Shown here in pieces: positions 1-6,164 of a stretch of DNA of 38,206 nt. Position numbers and translations under genes: made by a program. How positions within the stretch are numbered: the stretch's first letter is position 1; every line of letters begins with the position of its first letter. Source of the DNA: an uncultured Bacilli bacterium (GTDB lineage Bacteria; Bacillota_I; Bacilli_A; RF39; UBA660); contig CANQNL010000004.1 in NCBI GenBank assembly GCA_947625215.1, forward strand, positions 1-38,206, written 5' to 3'. The notes below the pieces were generated by a model. It was not told where the DNA came from, did not search any database, and worked only from the letters and a program-made list of their open reading frames with translations.

Positions 1-32
1 ATTAAAAATTTCTTTAAATTATTTCATAAAGA

Positions 33-61
33 AAACCTCAGCTATTAAATAACTGGGGTTT
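33..61. other. Imperfect hairpin upstream of a terminator
   Basis: A 9-bp inverted repeat (arms 33-41 and 53-61, one G-T pair, loop of 11 nt) lies just before the stronger terminator at 74-103. It lacks a long T run. It may be a second, weak terminator or a 3'-UTR stem of a gene that ends left of the window. Confidence 0.4.
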
Positions 62-73
62 GTCTACAGTCTG

Positions 74-103
74 AATAGGATTTTATAAAATCCTATTGTT
101 TTT
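74..103 (+). terminator. Rho-independent terminator of an upstream gene
   Basis: A perfect palindrome with 12-nt arms (74-85 and 86-97) is followed by GTTTTT. It separates an unseen upstream gene from the rhodanese gene. A TATAAT at 125-130 could be the -10 box of the rhodanese gene; I see no clear -35. Confidence 0.7.
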
Positions 104-162
104 AGTAAAATGGTCTATTAATAATATAATTATTAGTCATATACTATATTGAGGTGATAAAT

Positions 163-444
163 TTGAATATTTCTGTATCAGATTTATTAAGACTAACAAA
201 TCCCAATATAATAGATATAAGGACTGTAGAACATTTTAATAATAATCATATGCCAGGAGCTAAAAATATAGGAATGCAGGCATTACTATTAAATCCAAAT
301 AAATATTTAAATACAAGAGAAACTTATTATATTTATTGCCAGCGTGGTATAAGTTCACAAAAATTATGTCAGATATTAAGAAGTCAAGGTTATAATACTA
401 TAAGTGTAATTGGTGGTTATGAAGCTTGGCTCTTAGAAAAGTAA
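163..444 (+). CDS. Single-domain rhodanese-like sulfurtransferase
   Basis: A 93-residue protein consisting of one rhodanese domain. The active-site loop is visible as YC59QRGISS, the usual cysteine loop that carries a persulfide, preceded by the family's NIIDIR strand and a HMPGAKNI segment (typical H-I-P-G-A-x-N-I). The end VIGGYEAW matches the conserved V-x-G-G-x-x-x-W. Such proteins move sulfane sulfur in the cytoplasm; the acceptor cannot be told from sequence. I chose the TTG start at 163 because GAGGTG at 151-156 stands 6 nt before it; a GTG at 154 would lie inside that ribosome binding site. No partner gene is evident: it stands alone between a terminator and a regulator gene. Confidence 0.85.
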   Translation: MNISVSDLLRLTNPNIIDIRTVEHFNNNHMPGAKNIGMQALLLNPNKYLNTRETYYIYCQRGISSQKLCQILRSQGYNTISVIGGYEAWLLEK

Positions 445-464
445 CAATATGCTACGAACAATGA

Positions 465-504
465 CACCAATTATTTGGAAAAATGTGGGAAAATAATATT
501 GGTG
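465..504 (+). promoter_or_regulatory. Inverted repeat covering the XRE gene's ribosome binding site
   Basis: CACCAATTATT at 465-475 and AATAATATTGGTG at 492-504 form an imperfect inverted repeat (7 bp perfect outer arm, then 4 bp after a 2-nt bulge). The right arm contains the GGTG that precedes the ATG at 511. It could be a DNA operator for the regulator or an RNA stem hiding its ribosome binding site. Confidence 0.4.
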
Positions 505-510
505 ATAAGT

Positions 511-771
511 ATGCAGTTTAATCGAAATGATGAAAATTATGTGTATGATTTCGTTGGCAAAAACATTCGAAAATATCGCAAAGAAAAAGGCTGGACGCAG
601 AAAAAATTAGCCGAAGAAAGTACATATTCCAAACAATTTATTTCCAATATGGAAAATAATGTTCATCAAACCTTTTCACTTGGAACTTTGTGGAAATTAT
701 CGCAAGTTTTAGATGTTGAATTATCAGAACTATGCAAAGAACCAAAAGAAGAAAAAGAAAATGTCTTTTAA
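511..771 (+). CDS. XRE-family helix-turn-helix transcriptional regulator
   Basis: An 86-residue DNA-binding protein with one HTH_3/Cro-CI domain at about residues 14-70. The helix pattern is RKYRKEKGWTQKKLAEES followed by SKQFISNMENN, then LSQVLDVELSELCK, as in SinR/Xre-type repressors. There is no second domain, so it is probably a simple dimeric repressor. The start at ATG 511 follows GGTGATAAGT; a TTG 36 nt upstream has no ribosome binding site. Odd features: all three arginine codons I see are CGN (CGA, CGA, CGC), whereas most genes here use AGA, which hints at recent acquisition. Its target is unknown; the inverted repeat over its own leader suggests autoregulation. A terminator follows at once. 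Confidence 0.85.
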   Translation: MQFNRNDENYVYDFVGKNIRKYRKEKGWTQKKLAEESTYSKQFISNMENNVHQTFSLGTLWKLSQVLDVELSELCKEPKEEKENVF

Positions 772-795
772 AGTATATTGATATATACTTTTTTT
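770..795 (+). terminator. Terminator of the XRE gene
   Basis: AAAGTATAT (770-778) and ATATACTTT (783-791) form a 9-bp stem with a 4-nt loop, followed by T through 795. The stem begins within the stop codon of the regulator gene. Confidence 0.65.
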
Positions 796-855
796 CTTGG
801 TAATCTTGAAACAATTTATTATATAAGTTATAATGAAAGTAAGGGAGGTCTGGAA

Positions 856-1953
856 ATGGAATATGTAATTATAGGCTTATTAGTTATCTTATTAATTATA
901 AGTGTTATATCATTAACTAAAAATATTAATGAATCTAATATTACCGAAAGACTTGGAAAACTAGAGACCGAAGTAGTCAAAGAACTAGGTTTATTTAAAA
1001 ATGATTTAGCTAATAATACTAATGATAACTTTGATAAATTAAATGAAAAAATTGAAAAAAGATTAAATCAAATAAATGATAAAGTAAATGAAAGATTAGA
1101 TGAAAATTTTGAAAAAACCAACAAAACATTTACTTCAGTACTTGAAAGATTATCTAAGATTGATGAAGCACAAAAGAAAATTGATAATTTATCAAACGAT
1201 ATTGTATCATTACAAACTGTTTTAACTGATAAAAAAACTAGAGGTATTTTTGGTGAAATAAATTTGAAACATATTTTAGAAAATGTCTTTGGACCTAATA
1301 ATAACAAAATATATAAATTACAATATACATTAAGTAATGGAACAATAGCCGATAGTGTAGTTATGGCACCAGAACCTTTAGGACTAATAGCTATTGATTC
1401 CAAGTTTCCACTAGAAAATTATCAAAATATGGTAGATAAAAGTAATATGCATAGAGAAACATCAGAAAAATTATTTAAACAAGATATGAAAAAACATATT
1501 GATGCAATTGCTAGTAAATATATAATTCCTGGTGAGACAACTGATCAGGCCATACTTTTTTTGCCAGCTGAAGCTATATTTGCTGAAGTAAATGCATATC
1601 ATCAAGATGTAATGGATTATGCTTATAAAAAAAGAGTGTGGATTACTGGACCAACTACTTTAATGAGTACTTTAACAACCTTACAGATAATTATGAAAAA
1701 TATCGAACGTGATAAATATACTAAAGTAATTCAAACTGAACTTAGATTATTGGATGAAGAATTTAAAAGATATAAAGATAGATGGGATAAACTATCTAGA
1801 AGTATCGATACCGTAAGCAAAGATGTTAAAGAAATTCATACGACAACAGAAAAAATCACCAAAAGATTTAATTCAATTAATGGTGTAGAAATGGAGACAT
1901 TAAATGATAAAGAAACTAAATATATTGCTCATACTGATAACACTGACTTGTAG
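856..1953 (+). CDS. rmuC: RmuC family DNA recombination protein
   Basis: A 365-residue protein. Residues 2-22 form a membrane segment (YVIIGLLVILLIISVISL), residues about 30-125 are charged and coiled-coil-like (repeated NEKIEKRLNQINDKV-type heptads), and about 130-330 form the RmuC nuclease-like core with its hallmark TRGIFGEINLKHILE, the IDSKFPLENY strand, and ILFLPAEAIFAEV. In Escherichia coli RmuC limits inversions at short inverted repeats; the biochemical role in Firmicutes is less clear. I chose ATG 856, 6 nt after AGGGAGG; the frame is open 26 codons further upstream but without a ribosome binding site. The last 50 nt overlap the next gene in another frame. Confidence 0.92.
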   Translation: MEYVIIGLLVILLIISVISLTKNINESNITERLGKLETEVVKELGLFKNDLANNTNDNFDKLNEKIEKRLNQINDKVNERLDENFEKTNKTFTSVLERLSKIDEAQKKIDNLSNDIVSLQTVLTDKKTRGIFGEINLKHILENVFGPNNNKIYKLQYTLSNGTIADSVVMAPEPLGLIAIDSKFPLENYQNMVDKSNMHRETSEKLFKQDMKKHIDAIASKYIIPGETTDQAILFLPAEAIFAEVNAYHQDVMDYAYKKRVWITGPTTLMSTLTTLQIIMKNIERDKYTKVIQTELRLLDEEFKRYKDRWDKLSRSIDTVSKDVKEIHTTTEKITKRFNSINGVEMETLNDKETKYIAHTDNTDL

Positions 1954-2458
1954 TACATTTACAATTATTAATGAGTTAGATTCATCAATAGTAATTATTT
2001 TAAAAGATGCCAGTATTTATTTTACAATTTTTTTGCCATACATTGTTAGAAAAATATTTAAAATAGAAATTAAAGAAGATTTAGTAACTATATGGATTAT
2101 CTTTATATTTTTCTCACATTATTTAGGAGTAGCCGCTGAATATTACAATAAATGGGAATATTTAGATAAAATTACACACTGTATTTCTGGAGTTATTACG
2201 GCCTATATAGCTGCAATGATATTGAATTATAATAAAACGAAAAATGTAATATTTAATATTTTATTTATAATTTCTTTTACTTGGTTTTGTGCAGGAATGT
2301 GGGAAGTATTTGAATTTACTTGTAACTATTTATTTGGTGGTGATGCTCAAAGAGTGGCACTTACCGGAGTATCAGATACAATGTGGGATATGATTGTAGC
2401 TTTCTTTGGTTCAGTAGCCTTTAGTATATATTACTACTTTAAACGTAAGTTGACATAA
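1904..2458 (+). CDS. Membrane protein, probable DUF2238/YjdF-like family
   Basis: A 184-residue integral membrane protein with about five hydrophobic segments (near residues 7-25, 33-50, 64-80, 95-110 and 118-136, with another at the C-terminus). Conserved-looking polar residues lie in the membrane half: YLDKITHCISG, AGMWEVFEFTCNYLFGG and SDTMWDMIVAFFGS. The D-x-x-x-H, W-E-x-x-E and DT-x-x-DM pattern is what I know from the YjdF/DUF2238 family, whose function is not established. The ATG at 1904 lies 50 nt inside rmuC, but a good ribosome binding site (GGAGA, 1893-1897, spacing 6) supports it, so the two genes are probably co-translated. A terminator follows directly. Confidence 0.7.
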   Translation: MIKKLNILLILITLTCSTFTIINELDSSIVIILKDASIYFTIFLPYIVRKIFKIEIKEDLVTIWIIFIFFSHYLGVAAEYYNKWEYLDKITHCISGVITAYIAAMILNYNKTKNVIFNILFIISFTWFCAGMWEVFEFTCNYLFGGDAQRVALTGVSDTMWDMIVAFFGSVAFSIYYYFKRKLT

Positions 2459-2480
2459 AAACAGTTAATTAACTGTTTTT
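2457..2480 (+). terminator. Terminator after the rmuC operon
   Basis: ACAGTTAA/TTAACTGT form a perfect palindrome at 2461-2476, flanked by five A and five T. It starts inside the stop codon of the membrane-protein gene. Confidence 0.6.
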
Positions 2481-2542
2481 AAATGCTTAAATACTATATT
2501 TTTTCTAATAAATAGATTATAATTAAAATAGAGGTGGTAAGT

Positions 2543-4672
2543 ATGGAAGAAAAAGTTTACGATATCATAACTGGTCAAAATAAAGCCATAACTTATGAGG
2601 AAATAATGGAGAAATTAGACGATGAGGAAAAAGATGAACTTACAAAAACTCTTGTTAAGCTAGCAAATGATTTAAAAATTAGAGTTACTAATAATGGCAA
2701 GTATGAAAAATTTAATGATACTAGTCAAAAAATTGGAACTTTAGCAATGAATGCTAAAGGTTTTGGTTTTGTTATTGTTGATGGTGAAAATGAAGATTAT
2801 TACATATCAAAAAATAATATTAATGGCGCCGTAAATGGGGACACCGTAATTATTACTGTCATTAATGAAGAAAAGCACGAAGCTGTTATTAGAAAAATAA
2901 ATCAGAGAAATTTAAATGATTTATTAGTAGGTGAATTTTACCGTAAAGATGATAAAAACTTTATTAAATTAGATGATGACAAACTTAATATTATTGTTGA
3001 AATAGATGATGAAAATACTAAAGGAGCAGTTCCTGGTCATAAAGTAGTTGTTAAAATTAATAATAATGTTAGTAAAACAAATTATTATAATGGAGTTGTC
3101 ATTAGAATTTTAGGTCATAAGGATGATCCTGGAGTGGATATTTTATCAATTGCGGCGAAATATAATATTAATGATATTTTTAGTGATGAAGTAAAAAAAG
3201 AATTAGAAAAAATTCCATCTGAAGTTAAAGAAGAAGAATTAAAAGGAAGAAGAGATTTAAGAGAAGAAATGATATTTACAATAGATGGTGATGATACTAA
3301 AGATATCGATGATGCTATTAGTCTTAAGAAATTAGAAAATGGACATTATAATTTAGGTGTTCATATAGCCGATGTATCATATTATGTTAAAGAAAATACG
3401 GCAATCGGCGATGAGGCTTATAGTAGAGGAACTAGTTCTTATTTGGCTGATAGAGTCATTCCAATGCTTCCACATCAGCTTTCAAATGGAATTTGTTCAT
3501 TAAATCCTGAGGTTGATAGGTTAGCTATTTCTTGTGTTATGGAAATTGATGAAAAGGGTAATACTTTAAATAGTGAAATTTTTGAAAGTGTTATCCGTTC
3601 TAGAAAACAAATGACCTATAAAAACGTTAATCAAATAATAGAAAAAGATGTTACTCCTGAAGGTTATGAAGAGTTTGCTGATACTTTAAAAGAAATGCAT
3701 AAACTAGCGAAAATAATTAGAAAAAATAAAATTGAAAGAGGCTATATTGATTTTGATACCGATGAAGCTAAAATTATCGTCGATGAAAATGGAAAAGCAA
3801 TTGATATTAAAAAACGTGAACGTGGTGAAGGTGAAAAGTTAATTGAAGATTTTATGATTGCTGCTAATGAAGCGGTAGCTACAACAATTACTTATATGGA
3901 TCTTCCGTTTATATATCGTGTTCACGGTACTCCTGATGAAGAAAAAATTAGAGGCTTTTTAGGCTTTGTTAATGTTTTAGGATATAAGGTAGTAGCTAAT
4001 TTAAGAACCATCACTTCAAAAACTATTCAGCAAATATTAGATCAATTAAGAGAAAAAAAAGAATATCCAATTCTTTCAAATATGTTACTTCGAAGTATGA
4101 AAAAAGCAATATATGATAGTACTAATATAGGACACTTTGGTCTTGCTAGTAAATGTTATACACACTTTACTTCACCAATCAGAAGATTTCCCGATTTAAC
4201 GGTTCATAGATTATTACGTACTTATTTATTTAACCACGAAATTAATAATGAAACGATAAATTACTTTATGACTAAACTTCCACAAATTGCTATTCAGTCT
4301 TCTGAACGTGAAAGAGCTGCCGATGATTGTGAAAGAGATGTTACAGATATGAAAATGGCTGAATATATGCTTGATCATATTGGTGAAACATTTGAAGGTG
4401 TGATTGACACCGTAACTAATTATGGAATGTATGTAGAACTGCCTAATTTAGTTGAAGGAATGGTTAGAATAGAAGATTTAGATGATGATTATTATTTTTA
4501 TCAAGAATCTTCTTATAGCTTAATTGGTAAAAGAACGAAGAAAAAATATATGCTTGGTGATAAAGTAACTGTAATTGTCGATAGTGTTATTAAAGAAAAA
4601 GGTTTAATTAATTTTAAATTAGCAAAAAAAGGTGATAAAAATGGAAATAAACAACAGGAAAGCAAAGTATGA
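2543..4672 (+). CDS. rnr: Ribonuclease R
   Basis: A 709-residue processive 3'-5' exoribonuclease of the RNB family. In order: an N-terminal helix-turn-helix-like region (1-65), two cold-shock/OB domains (about 70-220), the RNB catalytic domain (about 240-570) with the metal-binding [11 protein letters not shown] at about 247-257, the HIADVSYYV strand and [12 protein letters not shown], and a C-terminal S1 domain (about 620-700, [18 protein letters not shown]). RNase R degrades structured RNA and, with SmpB-tmRNA, the non-stop mRNAs released from rescued ribosomes, which matches its place before smpB and ssrA. The start is ATG 2543, after GAGGTGG; a GTG at 2534 lies within that site. A TATAAT at 2518-2523 is a likely -10 box. 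Confidence 0.95.
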   Translation: MEEKVYDIITGQNKAITYEEIMEKLDDEEKDELTKTLVKLANDLKIRVTNNGKYEKFNDTSQKIGTLAMNAKGFGFVIVDGENEDYYISKNNINGAVNGDTVIITVINEEKHEAVIRKINQRNLNDLLVGEFYRKDDKNFIKLDDDKLNIIVEIDDENTKGAVPGHKVVVKINNNVSKTNYYNGVVIRILGHKDDPGVDILSIAAKYNINDIFSDEVKKELEKIPSEVKEEELKGRRDLREEMIFTIDGDDTKDIDDAISLKKLENGHYNLGVHIADVSYYVKENTAIGDEAYSRGTSSYLADRVIPMLPHQLSNGICSLNPEVDRLAISCVMEIDEKGNTLNSEIFESVIRSRKQMTYKNVNQIIEKDVTPEGYEEFADTLKEMHKLAKIIRKNKIERGYIDFDTDEAKIIVDENGKAIDIKKRERGEGEKLIEDFMIAANEAVATTITYMDLPFIYRVHGTPDEEKIRGFLGFVNVLGYKVVANLRTITSKTIQQILDQLREKKEYPILSNMLLRSMKKAIYDSTNIGHFGLASKCYTHFTSPIRRFPDLTVHRLLRTYLFNHEINNETINYFMTKLPQIAIQSSERERAADDCERDVTDMKMAEYMLDHIGETFEGVIDTVTNYGMYVELPNLVEGMVRIEDLDDDYYFYQESSYSLIGKRTKKKYMLGDKVTVIVDSVIKEKGLINFKLAKKGDKNGNKQQESKV

Positions 4673-5075
4673 TTATCAGATTTTTGAAACTATTGAAGCG
4701 GGAATTGTTTTAACAGGAACAGAAATAAAATCGATAAGAGCTGGTAAAGCTAATTTAAAAGATAGTTATGCCACGATAAAAAAGGGCGAAGTTTTATTAT
4801 TAAATATGCATATTAGCTCTTATGAACAAGGTAATAGATTTAACCACGAAGAGACAAGAACAAGGAAATTACTTCTGCATAAAAAAGAAATATTAAAATT
4901 AGGCGATAAAGTAAAACTTGAAGGTTATACTTTAGTACCATTAAAACTTTATTTTAGTAAAAATAGAGCGAAGATTTTACTAGGCGTGGCTAAAGGTAAA
5001 AAGACATATGATAAAAGAGAGGCCATAAAAAATAAAGATATGGAAAGAGAAATTAGAAGTAAATTAAAAAAATAA
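4641..5075 (+). CDS. smpB: SsrA-binding protein SmpB
   Basis: A 144-residue protein that binds the tRNA-like domain of tmRNA and takes it to stalled ribosomes. The family signature is clear throughout: [18 protein letters not shown] at the N-terminus, [35 protein letters not shown], and the basic C-terminal tail [20 protein letters not shown] that occupies the empty mRNA channel. The start is ATG 4641 after AAAGGTGAT. The gene overlaps the end of rnr by 32 nt, implying translational coupling, and its RNA partner ssrA lies 64 nt downstream. Length and motifs are normal. Confidence 0.97.
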   Translation: MEINNRKAKYDYQIFETIEAGIVLTGTEIKSIRAGKANLKDSYATIKKGEVLLLNMHISSYEQGNRFNHEETRTRKLLLHKKEILKLGDKVKLEGYTLVPLKLYFSKNRAKILLGVAKGKKTYDKREAIKNKDMEREIRSKLKK

Positions 5076-5098
5076 TATTTTATGTTCTTTGTTGCTGA

Positions 5099-5128
5099 TT
5101 GACAGCAAATATAAAGGTATGTTATAAT
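5099..5128 (+). promoter_or_regulatory. ssrA promoter
   Basis: TTGACA at 5099-5104 and TATAAT at 5123-5128, spacer 18 nt. Transcription would start about 7-12 nt downstream, at or just before the tmRNA 5' end (5140). The -10 box is enclosed by an 8-nt inverted repeat (5113-5120 and 5127-5134), which could be an operator or a stem at the 3' end of the smpB message. Confidence 0.8.
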
Positions 5129-5139
5129 ACCTTTCAATT

Positions 5140-5495
5140 GGGGGCGCCTTGGTTTCGACAGATATATGGAGATTAAAGTTGCAAGTCGAAGGTACGCGTT
5201 AAGTACACAGTTAAATATAACTGGAAAAACAGAAGGCTATAAAGGCCAATTAGCTTTCGCTTAAAATAAGACGAAGCTGCTCTTTCTATTCTCTTTCCCA
5301 TTGAGAATTTAAAGGGCTCACATTTAATGGGATATATTATTACTTGGCCTAGGAGTAATAATGAATGTCATAGGCTCACTAATATGTTGGTCGTTAGCTA
5401 CTTTATTTATTAGGACATCACTTAGCTAACTAAACTTGTAGAGACTTTTTTGGAAGTGTATTTGGACAGGAGTTCGATTCTCCTCGCCTCCACCA
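5140..5495 (+). ncRNA. ssrA: Transfer-messenger RNA (tmRNA)
   Basis: A 356-nt tmRNA. The acceptor stem pairs GGGGGCG (5140-5146) with CGCCTCC (5485-5491), including a G3-U70 wobble, the identity element for alanyl-tRNA synthetase; then come A5492 and an encoded CCA (5493-5495). The T arm carries GTTCGATTC. The 5' part has the usual GGTTTCGACAG. The tag frame resumes at GGA 5223-5225 in the context AAATATAACTGG, the same context I recall for Bacillus subtilis, and encodes GKTEGYKGQLAFA, with TAA at 5262-5264. With the untemplated alanine the tag is 14 residues. The end AFA differs from the usual ALAA and resembles Mycoplasma tags. Intervening pseudoknots are expected but not worked out here. 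Confidence 0.96.
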
Positions 5496-5533
5496 GTGAT
5501 GAATCTGTTCGAACTTTTTCGAACTTTAATATA

Positions 5534-5558
5534 GAGAACTTGTCAAAAGTTCTTTTTT
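5534..5558 (+). terminator. tmRNA terminator
   Basis: AGAACTT (5535-5541) pairs with AAGTTCT (5547-5553) over a 5-nt loop, followed by five T. Its loop and 5' arm also contain the TTGTCA used as the -35 box of the downstream antisense RNA. Confidence 0.75.
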
Positions 5559-5568
5559 ATGTTATTAT
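5540..5568 (+). promoter_or_regulatory. Promoter of the candidate antisense RNA
   Basis: TTGTCA at 5540-5545 and TATTAT at 5563-5568 with a 17-nt spacer, a good sigma-A-type match. A start near 5575 would give a plus-strand RNA of about 190 nt ending at the terminator at 5734-5764. Confidence 0.55.
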
Positions 5569-5596
5569 GTATTTATCAAGGAAACTTACATAAAAT

Positions 5597-5635
5597 AAAA
5601 AAGGAACATTCAATATTGCAGTGTTGAGTGTTACC
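5597..5635 (-). terminator. Terminator of the small hydrophobic peptide message
   Basis: Read on the minus strand: an 11-bp stem (5635-5624 with 5613-5603, one bulged base, 10-nt loop) followed directly by six T (5602-5597). It lies 40 nt after the peptide's stop codon. Confidence 0.65.
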
Positions 5636-5674
5636 CAATAATTTGTGTAGCACCTAATTCAAACTGTTTGAGTG

Positions 5675-5767
5675 TCATATTTTTATTGCTATTACCAATA
5701 AGGTAAGGAGTAATAAAATGATAGCAATAAGCCAAAGGACTTTTACAATAAAAGTTCTTTTTTTCAT
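5675..5767 (-). CDS. Small hydrophobic peptide, candidate type I toxin
   Basis: A 30-residue frame, starting MKKRTFIVKVLWLIAI and ending VIAIKI, with TGA as stop. It has a basic N-terminus (KKR), one membrane-spanning stretch of about 20 residues rich in leucine and isoleucine, and a lysine near the end, the typical build of membrane-acting type I toxins. AGGAGGG (5779-5773) stands 5 nt before the ATG. The same site can pair with TCCTCC (5794-5789) in the leader, so translation is probably throttled. It has its own promoter and terminator, and a convergent RNA covers it. I recognise no named family. It is too short for ordinary gene finders. Confidence 0.6.
   Translation of the reverse strand: MKKRTFIVKVLWLIAIILLLLTLLVIAIKI
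5734..5764 (+). terminator. Terminator of the antisense RNA
   Basis: GGACTTTT (5737-5744) pairs with AAAAGTTC (5750-5757), extendable by three A-T pairs, loop ACAAT, then seven T (5758-5764). It lies inside the start of the minus-strand peptide gene. Confidence 0.65.
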
Positions 5768-5772
5768 TGTAT

Positions 5773-5794
5773 CCCTCCTCTCAAGATTGGAGGA
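5773..5794 (-). promoter_or_regulatory. Stem sequestering the peptide's ribosome binding site
   Basis: On the minus strand TCCTCCAA (5794-5787) faces AGGAGGG (5779-5773). CCTCC/GGAGG pair perfectly, and an alternative register with one bulge gives 7 bp. Either fold buries the ribosome binding site of the 30-residue peptide. Confidence 0.5.
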
Positions 5795-5823
5795 CGACAT
5801 TCACATCAAATATTCCTATAAAA

Positions 5824-5852
5824 TTTATACTACAATTGATATTATAAAACAA
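5824..5852 (-). promoter_or_regulatory. Promoter of the small hydrophobic peptide gene
   Basis: On the minus strand TTGTTT (5852-5847) and TATAAA (5829-5824) with a 17-nt spacer. A start near 5817 gives a leader of about 50 nt and a message of about 220 nt. Confidence 0.5.
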
Positions 5853-5867
5853 TTGAACATTGATTAA

Positions 5868-6164
5868 TATTTATTATTTTATAATAGTGTGTGAGTCATT
5901 AATATTAGTTGATGCTTCTATATTGTATTTAATAGTTCACTGCAAAAATTTATTTAAAAAGATTTAAAATATCTTTAAAAGTATATCTGGCATAACCGTT
6001 TTAATTATTCTAAATAATATAGTGGAGAGATAATATGTTATCTCTTTTTCCTAGGGCGTCTATTTCTAAATTAATAATAAAATATAAAAATATTATTTTT
6101 TTTATACAATATGGGACTAAATATGATAAAATAATATTATAAAGAATAGGGAAGGGGATTAGAA
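5868..6164. other. AT-rich intergenic region before essC
   Basis: About 300 nt without a convincing gene. It holds a terminator-like hairpin at 6026-6049 and a weaker stem near 5959-5980 (AAAGAT/ATCTTT). No clear -35/-10 pair for essC could be fixed, though the stretch 6100-6145 is rich in TATAAT-like sequence. Confidence 0.5.
6026..6049 (+). terminator. Rho-independent terminator-like hairpin
   Basis: AGAGATAA (6026-6033) pairs with TTATCTCT (6038-6045) over a TATG loop, followed by TTTT. It could end readthrough from the ssrA/antisense region before the essC operon. Confidence 0.55.

Larger units (their letters stand above)
5575..5764 (+). ncRNA. Candidate antisense RNA (type I antitoxin)
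   Basis: Inferred RNA of about 190 nt from a TTGTCA-17-TATTAT promoter to a T-rich terminator. It is fully complementary to the coding part and 3' end of the minus-strand message for the 30-residue hydrophobic peptide. It contains strong stems, including TTATTGCTAT (5683-5692) with ATAGCAATAA (5721-5730), enclosing TTACC/GGTAA, and 5603-5613 with 5624-5635. This is the layout of type I toxin-antitoxin pairs such as txpA/RatA, but I recognise no known family. A 6S-like RNA is an alternative because the 5' AAAGGAAC could pair with the 3' GTTCTTTT. Confidence 0.5.

Noticed and set aside
5575-5764. Possible 6S RNA.
   Set aside because: The ends can pair weakly, but the stems seen are short local hairpins rather than one long rod with a central bubble, and the RNA is fully antisense to a peptide gene with its own signals.
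5718-5867. A plus-strand open frame of 49 codons (starting MIAISQRTFTIK) with AAGGAG 7 nt before its ATG, overlapping the candidate toxin gene.
   Set aside because: A strong plus-strand terminator (5734-5764) lies inside it, it has no promoter of its own, and the minus-strand peptide has better signals at every step. It remains a possible alternative if that terminator is inactive.
6034-6141. A 35-codon plus-strand frame (starts MLSLFPRA) with GGAG upstream.
   Set aside because: Its start lies in the loop of a terminator hairpin and the codons are those of random AT-rich DNA.
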